DNA from: Spirochaetaceae bacterium
Lineage (GTDB): Bacteria > Spirochaetota > Spirochaetia > Treponematales > Rectinemataceae
Assembly (NCBI GenBank): GCA_003452735.1
Contig: DMNL01000145.1
Span: 1 to 15,290 of the forward strand
Direction: 5' to 3'
DNA: 15,290 nucleotides
Shown here: positions 1 through 6,157 of the stretch, piece by piece
How the letters are laid out: each line of letters begins with the position of its first letter
Position numbering within the stretch: position 1 is the first letter of the stretch
Program-made: the position numbers and the translations under genes
Notes under the pieces: generated by a model
Told to the model about the DNA's origin: nothing
Seen by the model: only the letters and a program-made list of their open reading frames with translations
The model's database searches: none

Positions 1-2
1 CG

Positions 3-254
3 ATATTGGAAGCTGTGGCATTGCATAGCATTGCAGATGATGCAATGTCCCCTCTTGCTAAGATTGTATACATTGCCGATAAACTCGAACCGCTTCGCAA
101 TCGGGCAGCCGATGCCGATGAAAAAATGCAGACTCTAGACCTTGATTCGCTTTTTGCATATACGCTTACTTCAGTTGTAAAATGGTTCTCCGAATCTGGG
201 AGACCGCTTTGCCCATACACTGCCGAGATATATAGCAGGATGCCAAAATTATGA
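3..254 (+). CDS. yqeK: YqeK-type HD-domain hydrolase, 3' end (5' truncated by window)
   Basis: This is the C-terminal part of a YqeK-family HD phosphohydrolase. Known members hydrolyse diadenosine tetraphosphate symmetrically and usually lie next to nadD. The reading frame is open to the left edge of the window, so the true start is outside. Visible is the late HD-domain block with HSIADDAMSPLAKIVYIADK, the family's typical 'H...MS.LEKI.Y.AD..EP.R' stretch, whose Asp is one of the metal-site residues of this fold. About 83 residues are seen of a family length near 190. The stop codon overlaps the start of the next gene in an ATGA, which indicates translational coupling. An upstream nadD outside the window is likely but is inference. 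The call rests on one conserved block, so another HD hydrolase is possible but less likely given rsfS two genes downstream. Confidence 0.8.
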   Translation: MLEAVALHSIADDAMSPLAKIVYIADKLEPLRNRAADADEKMQTLDLDSLFAYTLTSVVKWFSESGRPLCPYTAEIYSRMPKL

Positions 255-1441
255 GCGACTCGAAATCAAAAATTTTAAAACGAAGCTCTCTACCACTTTT
301 AGTGATTCTAATCGTTGTAGCAATAGGGCTTTTCTTTGTTGTCAAGCTCACAGAGAAGGGAACTGTCGAGAGCATTATCAAGAAAGACCAGCCTATGGCT
401 ATACTCTTCATTTTTGAGAGTGATAAAAAACCTGTTTCTAATCAACTTTTAATTTGGTATCCGTCGAGGCGCAAGGCTGCCATTATGGATATTCCAAGCA
501 CTATGGGCATCATACTAAAAAGTGCAAATAAAATGAGCAGCATCGACACTGTCTATGATTCTCGAAATCCCAGTAAATTCGTCAAAGAAATAAGCGATTA
601 TCTTAAGTACCCAATTGATGGCTGGTTTGTCTACGATGAAGTGAGCCTTTGCCAGACAATAGATCTGCTGGAAGGAATTCAGATGTTTATCCCCGAGACG
701 GTGATAGAGAGTGACTCACTAAAAGGAGTGTCTCTTCCTGGAGGTGCAGTAGTGCTAGATGGGGATAAGACAAACCAATACCTTCTTTATGCCTTAGCCA
801 CAGACTCCTATTCCGAGGAGATCAGCCGCAAACAAAGGTTGCTTATAAACATGCTGGGAAAACTTGCTGATGAGTCGACAGCCTTCAATAAGAATAATAA
901 TATTCGTTTGATCGCATCAAAACCAAAAAGCAATTTCAGTCTTGCAACTCGCGTGAGTATTTTTAAGCACTTAGCTCAGATTGATTATGATATGATAATC
1001 ACACAATTCATTTCTGGATCTTTTAGGAGCTTTGAGGAGCGTCGTCTTCTATTTCCATATTATGATGGAGAGCTTGCTCGGGATGTGGTGAGTCAGACAG
1101 CAAAAGCGCTGGGCGTAGAAGAAAATGAAGCGTCTCAGAAGACGGTTGTGACAATAGACATACTAAATGGCTGTGGAGAAAAAGGGCTTGCAAATACAGC
1201 CTCGATTCTCTTCGAAAGCTATGGCTATAAAGTCGTATCGGTAGGCAATGCACCAAGTTTCGATTATGCAAAGACAATTATGTACGACAATGATGGGGAT
1301 AAGGCGGCGCTTCAACAGGTTGCAAATATCATAAACTGTAGGAATTTTGGCGACGCTTCAGCTTTGCCCGGGCTTCAAAAAGCCAATATCACTATAATAT
1401 TGGGAAAAGATTTCAATGGGAGGTACTGTATTGGACAGTAA
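251..1441 (+). CDS. LytR-CpsA-Psr (LCP) family protein with LytR_C domain, degenerate active site
   Basis: A 396-residue membrane-anchored envelope protein. Residues 1-13 are basic and cytoplasmic, 14-31 form one transmembrane segment, and the rest should be outside the cytoplasmic membrane. Residues about 45-235 align with the LCP fold, and about 298-385 are a LytR_C domain (VTIDILNGCGEKGLA matches the 'V.VLNG.G..GLA' opening). LCP enzymes transfer glycopolymers from polyprenyl carriers to peptidoglycan. Here the usual 'SIPRDT' is DIPSTM (residues 80-85), and the usual late 'Y.R.R...D..R..RQ' block is an Arg-poor segment (about 180-196) keeping only RKQR. Catalysis of the known reaction is therefore doubtful. 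The gene sits between yqeK (4-base overlap) and rsfS (11-base overlap), the usual place for such a gene in this operon. The domain call is good; the biochemical role is unknown. Confidence 0.75.
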   Translation: MSDSKSKILKRSSLPLLVILIVVAIGLFFVVKLTEKGTVESIIKKDQPMAILFIFESDKKPVSNQLLIWYPSRRKAAIMDIPSTMGIILKSANKMSSIDTVYDSRNPSKFVKEISDYLKYPIDGWFVYDEVSLCQTIDLLEGIQMFIPETVIESDSLKGVSLPGGAVVLDGDKTNQYLLYALATDSYSEEISRKQRLLINMLGKLADESTAFNKNNNIRLIASKPKSNFSLATRVSIFKHLAQIDYDMIITQFISGSFRSFEERRLLFPYYDGELARDVVSQTAKALGVEENEASQKTVVTIDILNGCGEKGLANTASILFESYGYKVVSVGNAPSFDYAKTIMYDNDGDKAALQQVANIINCRNFGDASALPGLQKANITIILGKDFNGRYCIGQ

Positions 1442-1793
1442 GGCGTTTGCATATCAGAGTGCTGAGATTCTAGCGCAGCATAAAGCGCTCAATGTTCTCG
1501 TAATGGATGTTCATGAGATAGCTGGATGGGCTGATTATTTTGTACTAGCGACAAGCACAAGTTCCACTCATATGCGGGGACTTCAAAAGCATATTGAGGA
1601 ATTTCTAGATTCCGAAAAAATAGATCTTCTCAATAGGCCTGAAGTTACCGACGATCAGTGCTGGCTGCTAATGGATGCCCAGGATGTGATAATAAATATC
1701 ATGAGCGCCGAAGCTAGGGAGTTCTATGATCTAGAATCGCTTTGGTTCAATGCACCTCGCTTTGCAGTCACTTTCCGTGGAAACGGAATCTAA
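1431..1793 (+). CDS. rsfS: Ribosomal silencing factor RsfS (Iojap/DUF143)
   Basis: RsfS binds ribosomal protein L14 (uL14) on the 50S subunit and blocks joining with the 30S subunit when nutrients are short. The protein is 120 residues, normal for the family. It shows the conserved blocks IAGWADYFVLATSTSSTHMRG (central part), a WLLMDAQDVIINI strand and the closing EAREFYDLESLWFNAP. I chose the TTG at 1431 because a strong ribosome-binding site, GGGAGG at 1418-1423, lies seven bases before it. An in-frame ATG at 1416 would overlap that site and has none of its own. The gene overlaps the end of the LCP gene by 11 bases and is the last gene of the operon; a terminator hairpin follows. Confidence 0.93.
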   Translation: MDSKAFAYQSAEILAQHKALNVLVMDVHEIAGWADYFVLATSTSSTHMRGLQKHIEEFLDSEKIDLLNRPEVTDDQCWLLMDAQDVIINIMSAEAREFYDLESLWFNAPRFAVTFRGNGI

Positions 1794-1832
1794 ATCTGGA
1801 ATAGTCTCAATAATCTTAGGTATGAGCAAGGT

Positions 1833-1868
1833 ATTGAAAAGGCGCGGTTTTAGCCGCGCCTTTTCAAT
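1833..1868. terminator. Bidirectional hairpin terminator between convergent genes
   Basis: A perfect 15-bp inverted repeat (1833-1847 pairing with 1854-1868) encloses a 6-base loop, TTTTAG. Its stem has a GGCGCGG core flanked by an A run on one side and a T run on the other, so both strands give a GC-rich hairpin followed by T-rich sequence. It lies 40 bases after the rsfS stop and 17 bases from the end of the convergent acidic-protein gene, where a shared terminator is expected. Confidence 0.85.
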
Positions 1869-1884
1869 CTATAACACCGTTGTC

Positions 1885-2104
1885 TTATTCGTCAGTGTCA
1901 TCATCATAATCAAAATCTTCGTCTTCGAAATCATCGTCCTCGAGTTCCTCATCCTCATCTAGGTCCTCATCTTCGTCGAAATCTTCATCGATATCTTCCT
2001 CGTCCTCGAATTCCTCATCCTCTTCCAAGTCATCTTCATCTTCTAGATCTTCTTCGTCTTCAAACTCATCATCATCATCGCTATCATAGTCGAATTCATC
2101 ATCG
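1885..2104 (-). repeat. Low-complexity GAN-codon tract with an approximate 18-base period
   Basis: The DNA encoding the acidic tail is built almost entirely of GAT, GAA, GAC and GAG codons, interrupted roughly every sixth codon by TTC, CTA, ATC and similar codons. On the + strand it reads as imperfect repeats such as TCCTCATCTTCGTCGAAATC. The repeat units differ at synonymous positions, so it is not a recent perfect tandem array. Confidence 0.6.
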
Positions 2105-2229
2105 TAGGCGCCATCGAATCGCACAGTAGGTCTAAGCGAATATATGGTATCGGCAGAATCGCCGTTGGTAAGAGTGATCAATTCGAATTCTTCCTGCGTA
2201 TCGGCGGTCATTGTAATTTTATGGTTCAT
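1885..2229 (-). CDS. Small, extremely acidic protein of unknown function
   Basis: I do not recognise this 114-residue protein. Residues 1-42 are of ordinary composition and hold all of its Lys and Arg (last basic residue Arg37). Residues 43-114 are a tail in which 57 of 72 positions are Asp or Glu. Most other tail residues are single Phe, Leu or Ile spaced about every six residues (roughly 56, 62, 68, 74, 80, then 84, 90, 96, 101, 106). There is no Cys, signal peptide or membrane segment. The ATG at 2229 is preceded by GGGAGGAG, six bases upstream, an excellent ribosome-binding site. An upstream in-frame ATG at 2319 lacks one and lies in the promoter region. Acidic tails of this kind occur in RNA polymerase delta and in nucleic-acid-mimic or chaperone-like proteins, but the N-terminus shows no clear match, so any function is a guess. 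Confidence 0.8.
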   Translation of the reverse strand: MNHKITMTADTQEEFELITLTNGDSADTIYSLRPTVRFDGAYDDEFDYDSDDDDEFEDEEDLEDEDDLEEDEEFEDEEDIDEDFDEDEDLDEDEELEDDDFEDEDFDYDDDTDE

Positions 2230-2319
2230 AGTGCGCTCCTCCCATAAATATTCTCTTTGCATTGAAGCAGATGTACTATTACGAGAAACGGCCAGTGCGT
2301 CAATACAGAGGCATGGCAA

Positions 2320-2348
2320 AATTTATAGGTCAAATGAAAATATGTCAA
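2320..2348 (-). promoter_or_regulatory. Putative sigma-70-type promoter for the acidic-protein gene
   Basis: Reading the minus strand, a perfect TTGACA (2348-2343) is followed by TATAAATT (2327-2320), so a -10 element can be placed 15 to 17 bases away (TATAAA or TAAATT). This would give a leader of about 80 bases before the ATG at 2229. A second, weaker pair lies closer to the gene: TTGACG (2303-2298), 16 bases, then TAATAG (2281-2276). Which one is used cannot be decided from sequence. Confidence 0.5.
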
Positions 2349-2406
2349 GGAAAAATTACAAAAAACATTTCTTTTTGGAGAGCTTTTAATCAAAAAAGTT
2401 ATCATA

Positions 2407-2417
2407 TATAATATAAT
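2407..2417 (+). promoter_or_regulatory. Overlapping -10 elements immediately before ispE
   Basis: Two perfect TATAAT hexamers overlap by one base (2407-2412 and 2412-2417). Transcription from them would start at about 2418-2424, on or just before the ispE ATG at 2423. No good -35 hexamer is visible at the right distance; only an A/T-rich stretch and TTTTAA near 2384 are there. No Shine-Dalgarno sequence lies between this element and the ATG, which fits a leaderless or nearly leaderless mRNA. Confidence 0.5.
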
Positions 2418-2422
2418 CGATA

Positions 2423-3454
2423 ATGTACGCACTCGAAATCAAAGCTTTTGCAAAAATCAATATCGGACTCAAAATCTTTCAGAGAAGAATCTCAGGATAC
2501 CACGATATAGAAAGCATATTTCAGAATGTAAGTTTATCTGATACCATTTTGATATCCACGGGCAAAAAGAATAATAAAGAGAGAGTGACCATAGAAGGTG
2601 ACTTTGGATGCCCTATAAACTTATCAAGTGTATATAGAGCAGCGATCGAATTCGATAAAGCTTCCGATGGAATTATTAGCCAAAATGGTGTATATATCCA
2701 AGTTAAAAAAGGAATTCCTGCACAAGCAGGCTTGGGTGCAGCCAGTGCTGATGCTGCGGCTACACTCTGCGGCTTAAACGAGCTTTTTAGCATGCAGTTC
2801 TCAAAAAAAGAACTAACCAGCATTTCAATAAGGATCGGGAGCGATGTTCCTTTCTTTTTGTATGGAGGTGCGGCTATTGTTAGGGGACGAGGCGAGTTGA
2901 TAAACCTAATAGATCCCAGAACCGATTTTGGAATAGTAATTTTACTACCTTCATGGTCTTCTTCTACTCAAGATGCTTATAGGCTTTTAGATGTTCTGCG
3001 CTGCAATGATATTTCTTGGATTCCACCCGCAACTGAATTTCGCGAAAGCGAATCGGTCCATTGTGTCTGCTCTTCGGATGAGAAGTTGAAACAATGGTAT
3101 CATGGTCCTATTGTAAATTGGTATCTAGAGAACGATTTTCAGCCAGTAATGGAAAAACAACATAGAGAATATAAAGAATGGTCACAGTTTCTTATGAAAA
3201 ATGGCGCAATCTGTACAAGCCTTACTGGTTCTGGATCGGCAATGTATGGAGTATTCAAGTCTATGAGAGAAGCTGATACAGCTGCCGAAGAATGCAGGAC
3301 TTTGCTCAAAGAAGCCGAAAAATCAGGATTGTGTACTATTGCTAGCATTTTTTCTGTAGCACCGCTTGCGCGAAGCATGATTGTAAGTTATATTCAAGCT
3401 TGCAACGTAGATACAAGGTCAGACAAGGAGCGTTCCTGCCATGGAAGTGACTGA
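2423..3454 (+). CDS. ispE: 4-diphosphocytidyl-2-C-methyl-D-erythritol kinase
   Basis: IspE is the GHMP-family kinase that phosphorylates CDP-methylerythritol at the 2-hydroxyl in the MEP pathway to isopentenyl diphosphate, in the cytoplasm. The N-terminal AKINIGL has the active-site Lys11. The ATP loop [18 protein letters not shown] is at about residues 92-109. Asp141 in IGSDVPFF matches the catalytic Asp, and the C-terminal GHMP motif reads [12 protein letters not shown]. The 343 residues exceed the usual 280-310; the excess is mainly a C-terminal tail of about 30 residues with no motif I recognise. The ATG at 2423 is well fixed because AKIN begins at residue 10, as expected, yet it lacks a ribosome-binding site and lies just after a -10 element. 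The 3' end overlaps spoVG by 14 bases, so the two are co-expressed. Confidence 0.93.
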   Translation: MYALEIKAFAKINIGLKIFQRRISGYHDIESIFQNVSLSDTILISTGKKNNKERVTIEGDFGCPINLSSVYRAAIEFDKASDGIISQNGVYIQVKKGIPAQAGLGAASADAAATLCGLNELFSMQFSKKELTSISIRIGSDVPFFLYGGAAIVRGRGELINLIDPRTDFGIVILLPSWSSSTQDAYRLLDVLRCNDISWIPPATEFRESESVHCVCSSDEKLKQWYHGPIVNWYLENDFQPVMEKQHREYKEWSQFLMKNGAICTSLTGSGSAMYGVFKSMREADTAAEECRTLLKEAEKSGLCTIASIFSVAPLARSMIVSYIQACNVDTRSDKERSCHGSD

Positions 3455-3725
3455 CATCCGTATCCGGAAGGTAAGTGCTGAAGGAAAACTCAAAGCCTAT
3501 GTAACAGTGACCTTCGATGAATGCTTTGTTGTTCACAATGTAAAAATAATCGAAGGTAAAAGCGGCATGTTCATTGCTATGCCTAGTAGGCGGACAAAAA
3601 CAGGAGAATACAAGGATATAGCACATCCTATTTGTCCTGATTTCCGATCGAAATTACAGGAAAAAATTCTCGCTGCATATAATTCTAATGCGCCAAGCGA
3701 TACTTCAGTGCCTGAATTTGACTGA
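3441..3725 (+). CDS. spoVG: SpoVG nucleic-acid-binding regulator
   Basis: A 94-residue SpoVG-family protein. Members in Borrelia, Staphylococcus and Listeria bind DNA and RNA and regulate diverse genes; the sporulation role is specific to Bacillus and relatives. The sequence is collinear with the family: [11 protein letters not shown] at the start, [20 protein letters not shown] in the middle, then the signature [20 protein letters not shown] and a helical end. AAGGAG at 3425-3430 lies ten bases before the ATG, inside the end of ispE. Placement next to rplY, tilS and ftsH matches spirochaete chromosomes as I recall them. Target genes cannot be inferred from the sequence. Confidence 0.95.
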   Translation: MEVTDIRIRKVSAEGKLKAYVTVTFDECFVVHNVKIIEGKSGMFIAMPSRRTKTGEYKDIAHPICPDFRSKLQEKILAAYNSNAPSDTSVPEFD

Positions 3726-3729
3726 CACC

Positions 3730-3758
3730 TTCACATTTTTTCAATTTCCTCGTATATT
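3730..3758 (+). promoter_or_regulatory. Promoter of tRNA-Gln and probably rplY
   Basis: TTCACA at 3730-3735 (one mismatch to the -35 consensus) and TATATT at 3753-3758 (one mismatch to the -10 consensus) are separated by exactly 17 bases. Transcription would start near 3765, leaving about 12 bases of leader before the tRNA. It begins five bases after the spoVG stop. No terminator hairpin separates spoVG from it, so read-through from ispE-spoVG may add to expression. Confidence 0.65.
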
Positions 3759-3776
3759 GCAATGAATTCTTTTTAT

Positions 3777-3848
3777 TGGGACGTAGGCAAGCGGTAAGCC
3801 TCCGGATTTTGGTTCCGGCATGCGCAGGTTCGAATCCTGCCGTCCCAG
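3777..3848 (+). tRNA. trnQ: tRNA-Gln (anticodon TTG)
   Basis: The full cloverleaf can be drawn. The acceptor stem is TGGGACG (3777-3783) with CGTCCCA (3841-3847), all seven pairs Watson-Crick. The D stem is GGC/GCC (3786-3788, 3798-3800). The anticodon stem is CCGGA/TCCGG with loop TTTTGGT and anticodon TTG at 3809-3811. The variable loop is five bases, and the T stem GCAGG/CCTGC holds loop TTCGAAT. The T1-A72 pair and G73 discriminator suit a glutamine tRNA. The CCA end is not encoded (GGA follows the discriminator base position by overlap with G3848), so it must be added by tRNA nucleotidyltransferase. The gene lies 32 bases before rplY and is probably processed out of a shared transcript. 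Confidence 0.96.
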
Positions 3849-3880
3849 GAAAAGGCATATAGGTCAAGGAGTAGAAAAAT

Positions 3881-4537
3881 ATGGAACATATTGCATTGAG
3901 AGTCTCCCCGAGAGGAAAACTTACTAAAGGAGAGCTCAGGCAAGAACGCAAAAAATGTAGATTGCCCGCTCAGATATATGGCAAAGGGATTGAGCCAATC
4001 TCGGTTTTTCTCGAAGGCAAGGAATTTACCAATGTTGCAAAACGTATCACCGAGAGTATGATCATCGATCTAGATTTGGAAGGCAAAAGATTTGCTGCTT
4101 TATTGAAGGAGATCCAAAAAGAAACAATTTCTGGTGATATCCTCCACATCGATTTTAATCTCTTGAGGCATGATAGAAAGATTCGTGTCAGAGTGCCTCT
4201 TCACCTGAATGGAACAGCCAAAGGTGTCAAAGATGGAGGAATTTTGGAACATTCAATTCATGAGATTGAAGTTGAGTGCGATTCCGATCATCTTCCAGAA
4301 AAGATCGAAGTAGATATTACAGATCTTGAAGCGAATCATGCCCTTCACCTGAGAGAAATTGCTTTACCTGAAGGAGTAAAGCTAATCACTAACCCCGATA
4401 CCGTCTTTGCGATCATAAAGTTTGCACACGGAGAGCCTGAAAATCCATCCGAGGTCGAAGCTGAAGCAGTCGAAGAAGCTGTTGCGCCTACAGAGCAAGA
4501 ATCTGCAGAAACGACAAGTGAAGCAGTGCATAAATAA
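3881..4537 (+). CDS. rplY: 50S ribosomal protein L25, long CTC-type form
   Basis: Ribosomal protein bL25 binds 5S rRNA in the large subunit. This is the two-domain CTC form of 218 residues. The N-terminal 5S-binding domain (about 1-92) contains LRQERKKCRLPAQIYGKG and ends with DILHIDFNLL. The C-terminal beta domain (about 95-185) has VRVPLHLNGTAKGVKDGGIL and DLEANHALHLREIALPEGVK. A Glu/Ala-rich tail follows (about 186-218), as is common in this form. AAGGAG at 3866-3871 lies nine bases before the ATG. The gene follows tRNA-Gln and is the last of its transcription unit; an intrinsic terminator begins 29 bases after the stop. Confidence 0.95.
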   Translation: MEHIALRVSPRGKLTKGELRQERKKCRLPAQIYGKGIEPISVFLEGKEFTNVAKRITESMIIDLDLEGKRFAALLKEIQKETISGDILHIDFNLLRHDRKIRVRVPLHLNGTAKGVKDGGILEHSIHEIEVECDSDHLPEKIEVDITDLEANHALHLREIALPEGVKLITNPDTVFAIIKFAHGEPENPSEVEAEAVEEAVAPTEQESAETTSEAVHK

Positions 4538-4565
4538 CTTTTCAATATCTCAATTTTGTCTTAAT

Positions 4566-4608
4566 AGTCCAGCGTTCCAGCTTAAGAGGCTGGAATGCTG
4601 GGCTTTTT
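4566..4608 (+). terminator. Intrinsic terminator after rplY
   Basis: Bases 4566-4581 pair with 4589-4604 around a seven-base loop (TTAAGAG). The core is CCAGCGTTCCAGC with GCTGGAATGCTGG, all paired with one G-T wobble, and it is extended by A-T, G-C and T-G pairs. TTTTT at 4604-4608 follows directly. This is a textbook Rho-independent terminator closing the tRNA-Gln/rplY unit. Confidence 0.92.
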
Positions 4609-4621
4609 ATTACTAGGCTTG

Positions 4622-4627
4622 TATATT
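4622..4627 (+). promoter_or_regulatory. Possible -10 element for the tilS-ftsH transcript
   Basis: TATATT at 4622-4627 lies 14 bases after the rplY terminator and is preceded by TG, resembling a -10 region. No good -35 hexamer is present, since that position falls in the terminator stem. A promoter is expected here because the upstream transcript should end at 4608. Confidence 0.3.
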
Positions 4628-4680
4628 CATAAGACAAGATGCTAGGGTACCCAGAGGCAAACCCAAGCAAGGCAAAGAGA

Positions 4681-6153
4681 ATGAAAACCCTCGAATACAA
4701 AGTCAAGAAAGTCCTCCTGGATATGCATGTGGATTTTCATAAGCCATTGGCAATTGCCTTTTCAGGAGGACTCGACTCAAGTGTTCTTCTCAGCATTCTC
4801 GTTCGTATTATTGGGCATGAGAATATAAGAGCCATCCATGTATGTCACAATATTCGTCCAAAGGAAGAGCTTGAAAAAGAGAAGATAATTCTGCAAAAAA
4901 CATGCAGAGATATGAATATTCCTCTGACCATAGTTAATATTAGGCAAGGTGCTATTTCTGAGTATGCACATAGGACAAAGTGTGGCGTCGAAGCAGCAGC
5001 AAGGCAATATCGATATCATGCTCTTATAAGGACAGCTCAAAGATTTGGTATCTCGACAATAGCCACTGCTCATCAAGCCGATGATCAAGCTGAAACCTTT
5101 TTCTTGCGTCTTCTTCGCGGGGGGCGCCTTGAGGCTCTCGGTGGTATTTTGCAGTCAAGATTAGTCGATAGTACAAAAGACATTTATATTATTCGCCCCC
5201 TTTTGAGTTTTAGACGCTACGAGCTAGAAGCATTTGCAAGAGAAAATAGCCTCGAATGGTCAGAGGATTCGACAAATAGAGACAACTCTTTTTTGAGAAA
5301 TAGAATTAGACATGAGCTCATCCCTTTACTCGACACAAGATTTCCTTCCTGGAGATCTTCAATCGAATCTTATCAGCTGCAAGCTCAGGAATTAAAATCT
5401 CTTGTTACTTCAATCGCTCGCCAGCGTATGCCAACAATGGTGAGAGGTCGCGGCAAGGATGCCATACTGGATCAAACCTTATTTAAAAAGGAAGAAGCTT
5501 TGGTGCGCAGGGAGATCCTAAGGCTCTTTCTCATGCAGCTAGGGTTAGAAGATATTGTCAATCAAGGCGTGTTGCGATCCCTTGAGCATGCAATTCTAAA
5601 AAGGGCACCTAGAATCGAAGCAGGAAGATGTCAATTCGATCTCTCTTGTGGAGTTGTCAAGTATATCGGAAAAGCGGATTCTTCTTCTGCATTTTTAGAT
5701 CGAAGTATTTCGCATCTAAAGGATTTATGGAAGCTAGATGAATTCTTTCTAAAAGTAAGAGAGCCGGGTCAATACGAATGTGGGCCATTCAGAATCGTCG
5801 TATCTCAAAGCAAGTACGATCCTTCTTCAAATATTGCTGCAATAGACAAAGAGGATTTTATATACCTATCGATTCCGCTTTCCTTTCCATTTGTATTTCG
5901 AAATCGAAAGGAAGGTGAAACTATAAGCCATGGAACTTTCTCGAAAGACTTGGATGCAATTTTTAAAAAGCAGAAGATTTCTTCTGAATCAAAGCATATT
6001 ATTACTATTCTAGAAGATGAATATGGGATTGCGGCGATTCTTTTAATGACTTTTGATGGCAAATTAAATATAAAATCATACTATCCTCCACAGTTGCTGT
6101 GCGAAAAGAGAAAAATAATGTATATTTTGCTATCGATGAAAGGAGATTTTTAG
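4681..6153 (+). CDS. tilS: tRNA(Ile)-lysidine synthetase
   Basis: TilS uses ATP to attach lysine to C34 of the CAU-anticodon tRNA-Ile, so that it reads AUA codons as isoleucine; the enzyme is essential. The PP-loop SGGLDSS is at residues 28-34 of the form starting at 4681. HQADDQAETFFLRLLRGG and the later 'N.FLRNRIRHELIPLL' block are typical of the N-terminal domain. A C-terminal TilS domain contains FRNRKEGETI and a following Lys-rich helix. I chose ATG 4681 because it gives the usual short lead-in to the PP-loop, has AAGG eight bases upstream and allows a leader of about 47 bases from the -10 at 4622. An in-frame ATG at 4639 would add 14 unconserved residues and has no ribosome-binding site, but it cannot be excluded. 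The stop lies four bases before ftsH. Confidence 0.9.
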   Translation: MKTLEYKVKKVLLDMHVDFHKPLAIAFSGGLDSSVLLSILVRIIGHENIRAIHVCHNIRPKEELEKEKIILQKTCRDMNIPLTIVNIRQGAISEYAHRTKCGVEAAARQYRYHALIRTAQRFGISTIATAHQADDQAETFFLRLLRGGRLEALGGILQSRLVDSTKDIYIIRPLLSFRRYELEAFARENSLEWSEDSTNRDNSFLRNRIRHELIPLLDTRFPSWRSSIESYQLQAQELKSLVTSIARQRMPTMVRGRGKDAILDQTLFKKEEALVRREILRLFLMQLGLEDIVNQGVLRSLEHAILKRAPRIEAGRCQFDLSCGVVKYIGKADSSSAFLDRSISHLKDLWKLDEFFLKVREPGQYECGPFRIVVSQSKYDPSSNIAAIDKEDFIYLSIPLSFPFVFRNRKEGETISHGTFSKDLDAIFKKQKISSESKHIITILEDEYGIAAILLMTFDGKLNIKSYYPPQLLCEKRKIMYILLSMKGDF

Positions 6154-6157
6154 ATAA

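Noticed and set aside
1416-1430. ATG at 1416 as the rsfS start
   Set aside because: It overlaps the GGGAGG ribosome-binding site that serves the TTG at 1431, and the added residues are not part of the family.
1750-1962. A + strand open frame running from the end of rsfS into the acidic-protein gene
   Set aside because: It spans the terminator hairpin and reads the antisense of the Asp/Glu codons as Ile/Val/Phe, giving a false membrane-like protein.
2230-2422. Possible riboswitch or small RNA in the 193-base divergent intergenic region
   Set aside because: No stable extended hairpin or known aptamer pattern is visible; the region is explained by two promoter areas facing opposite ways.
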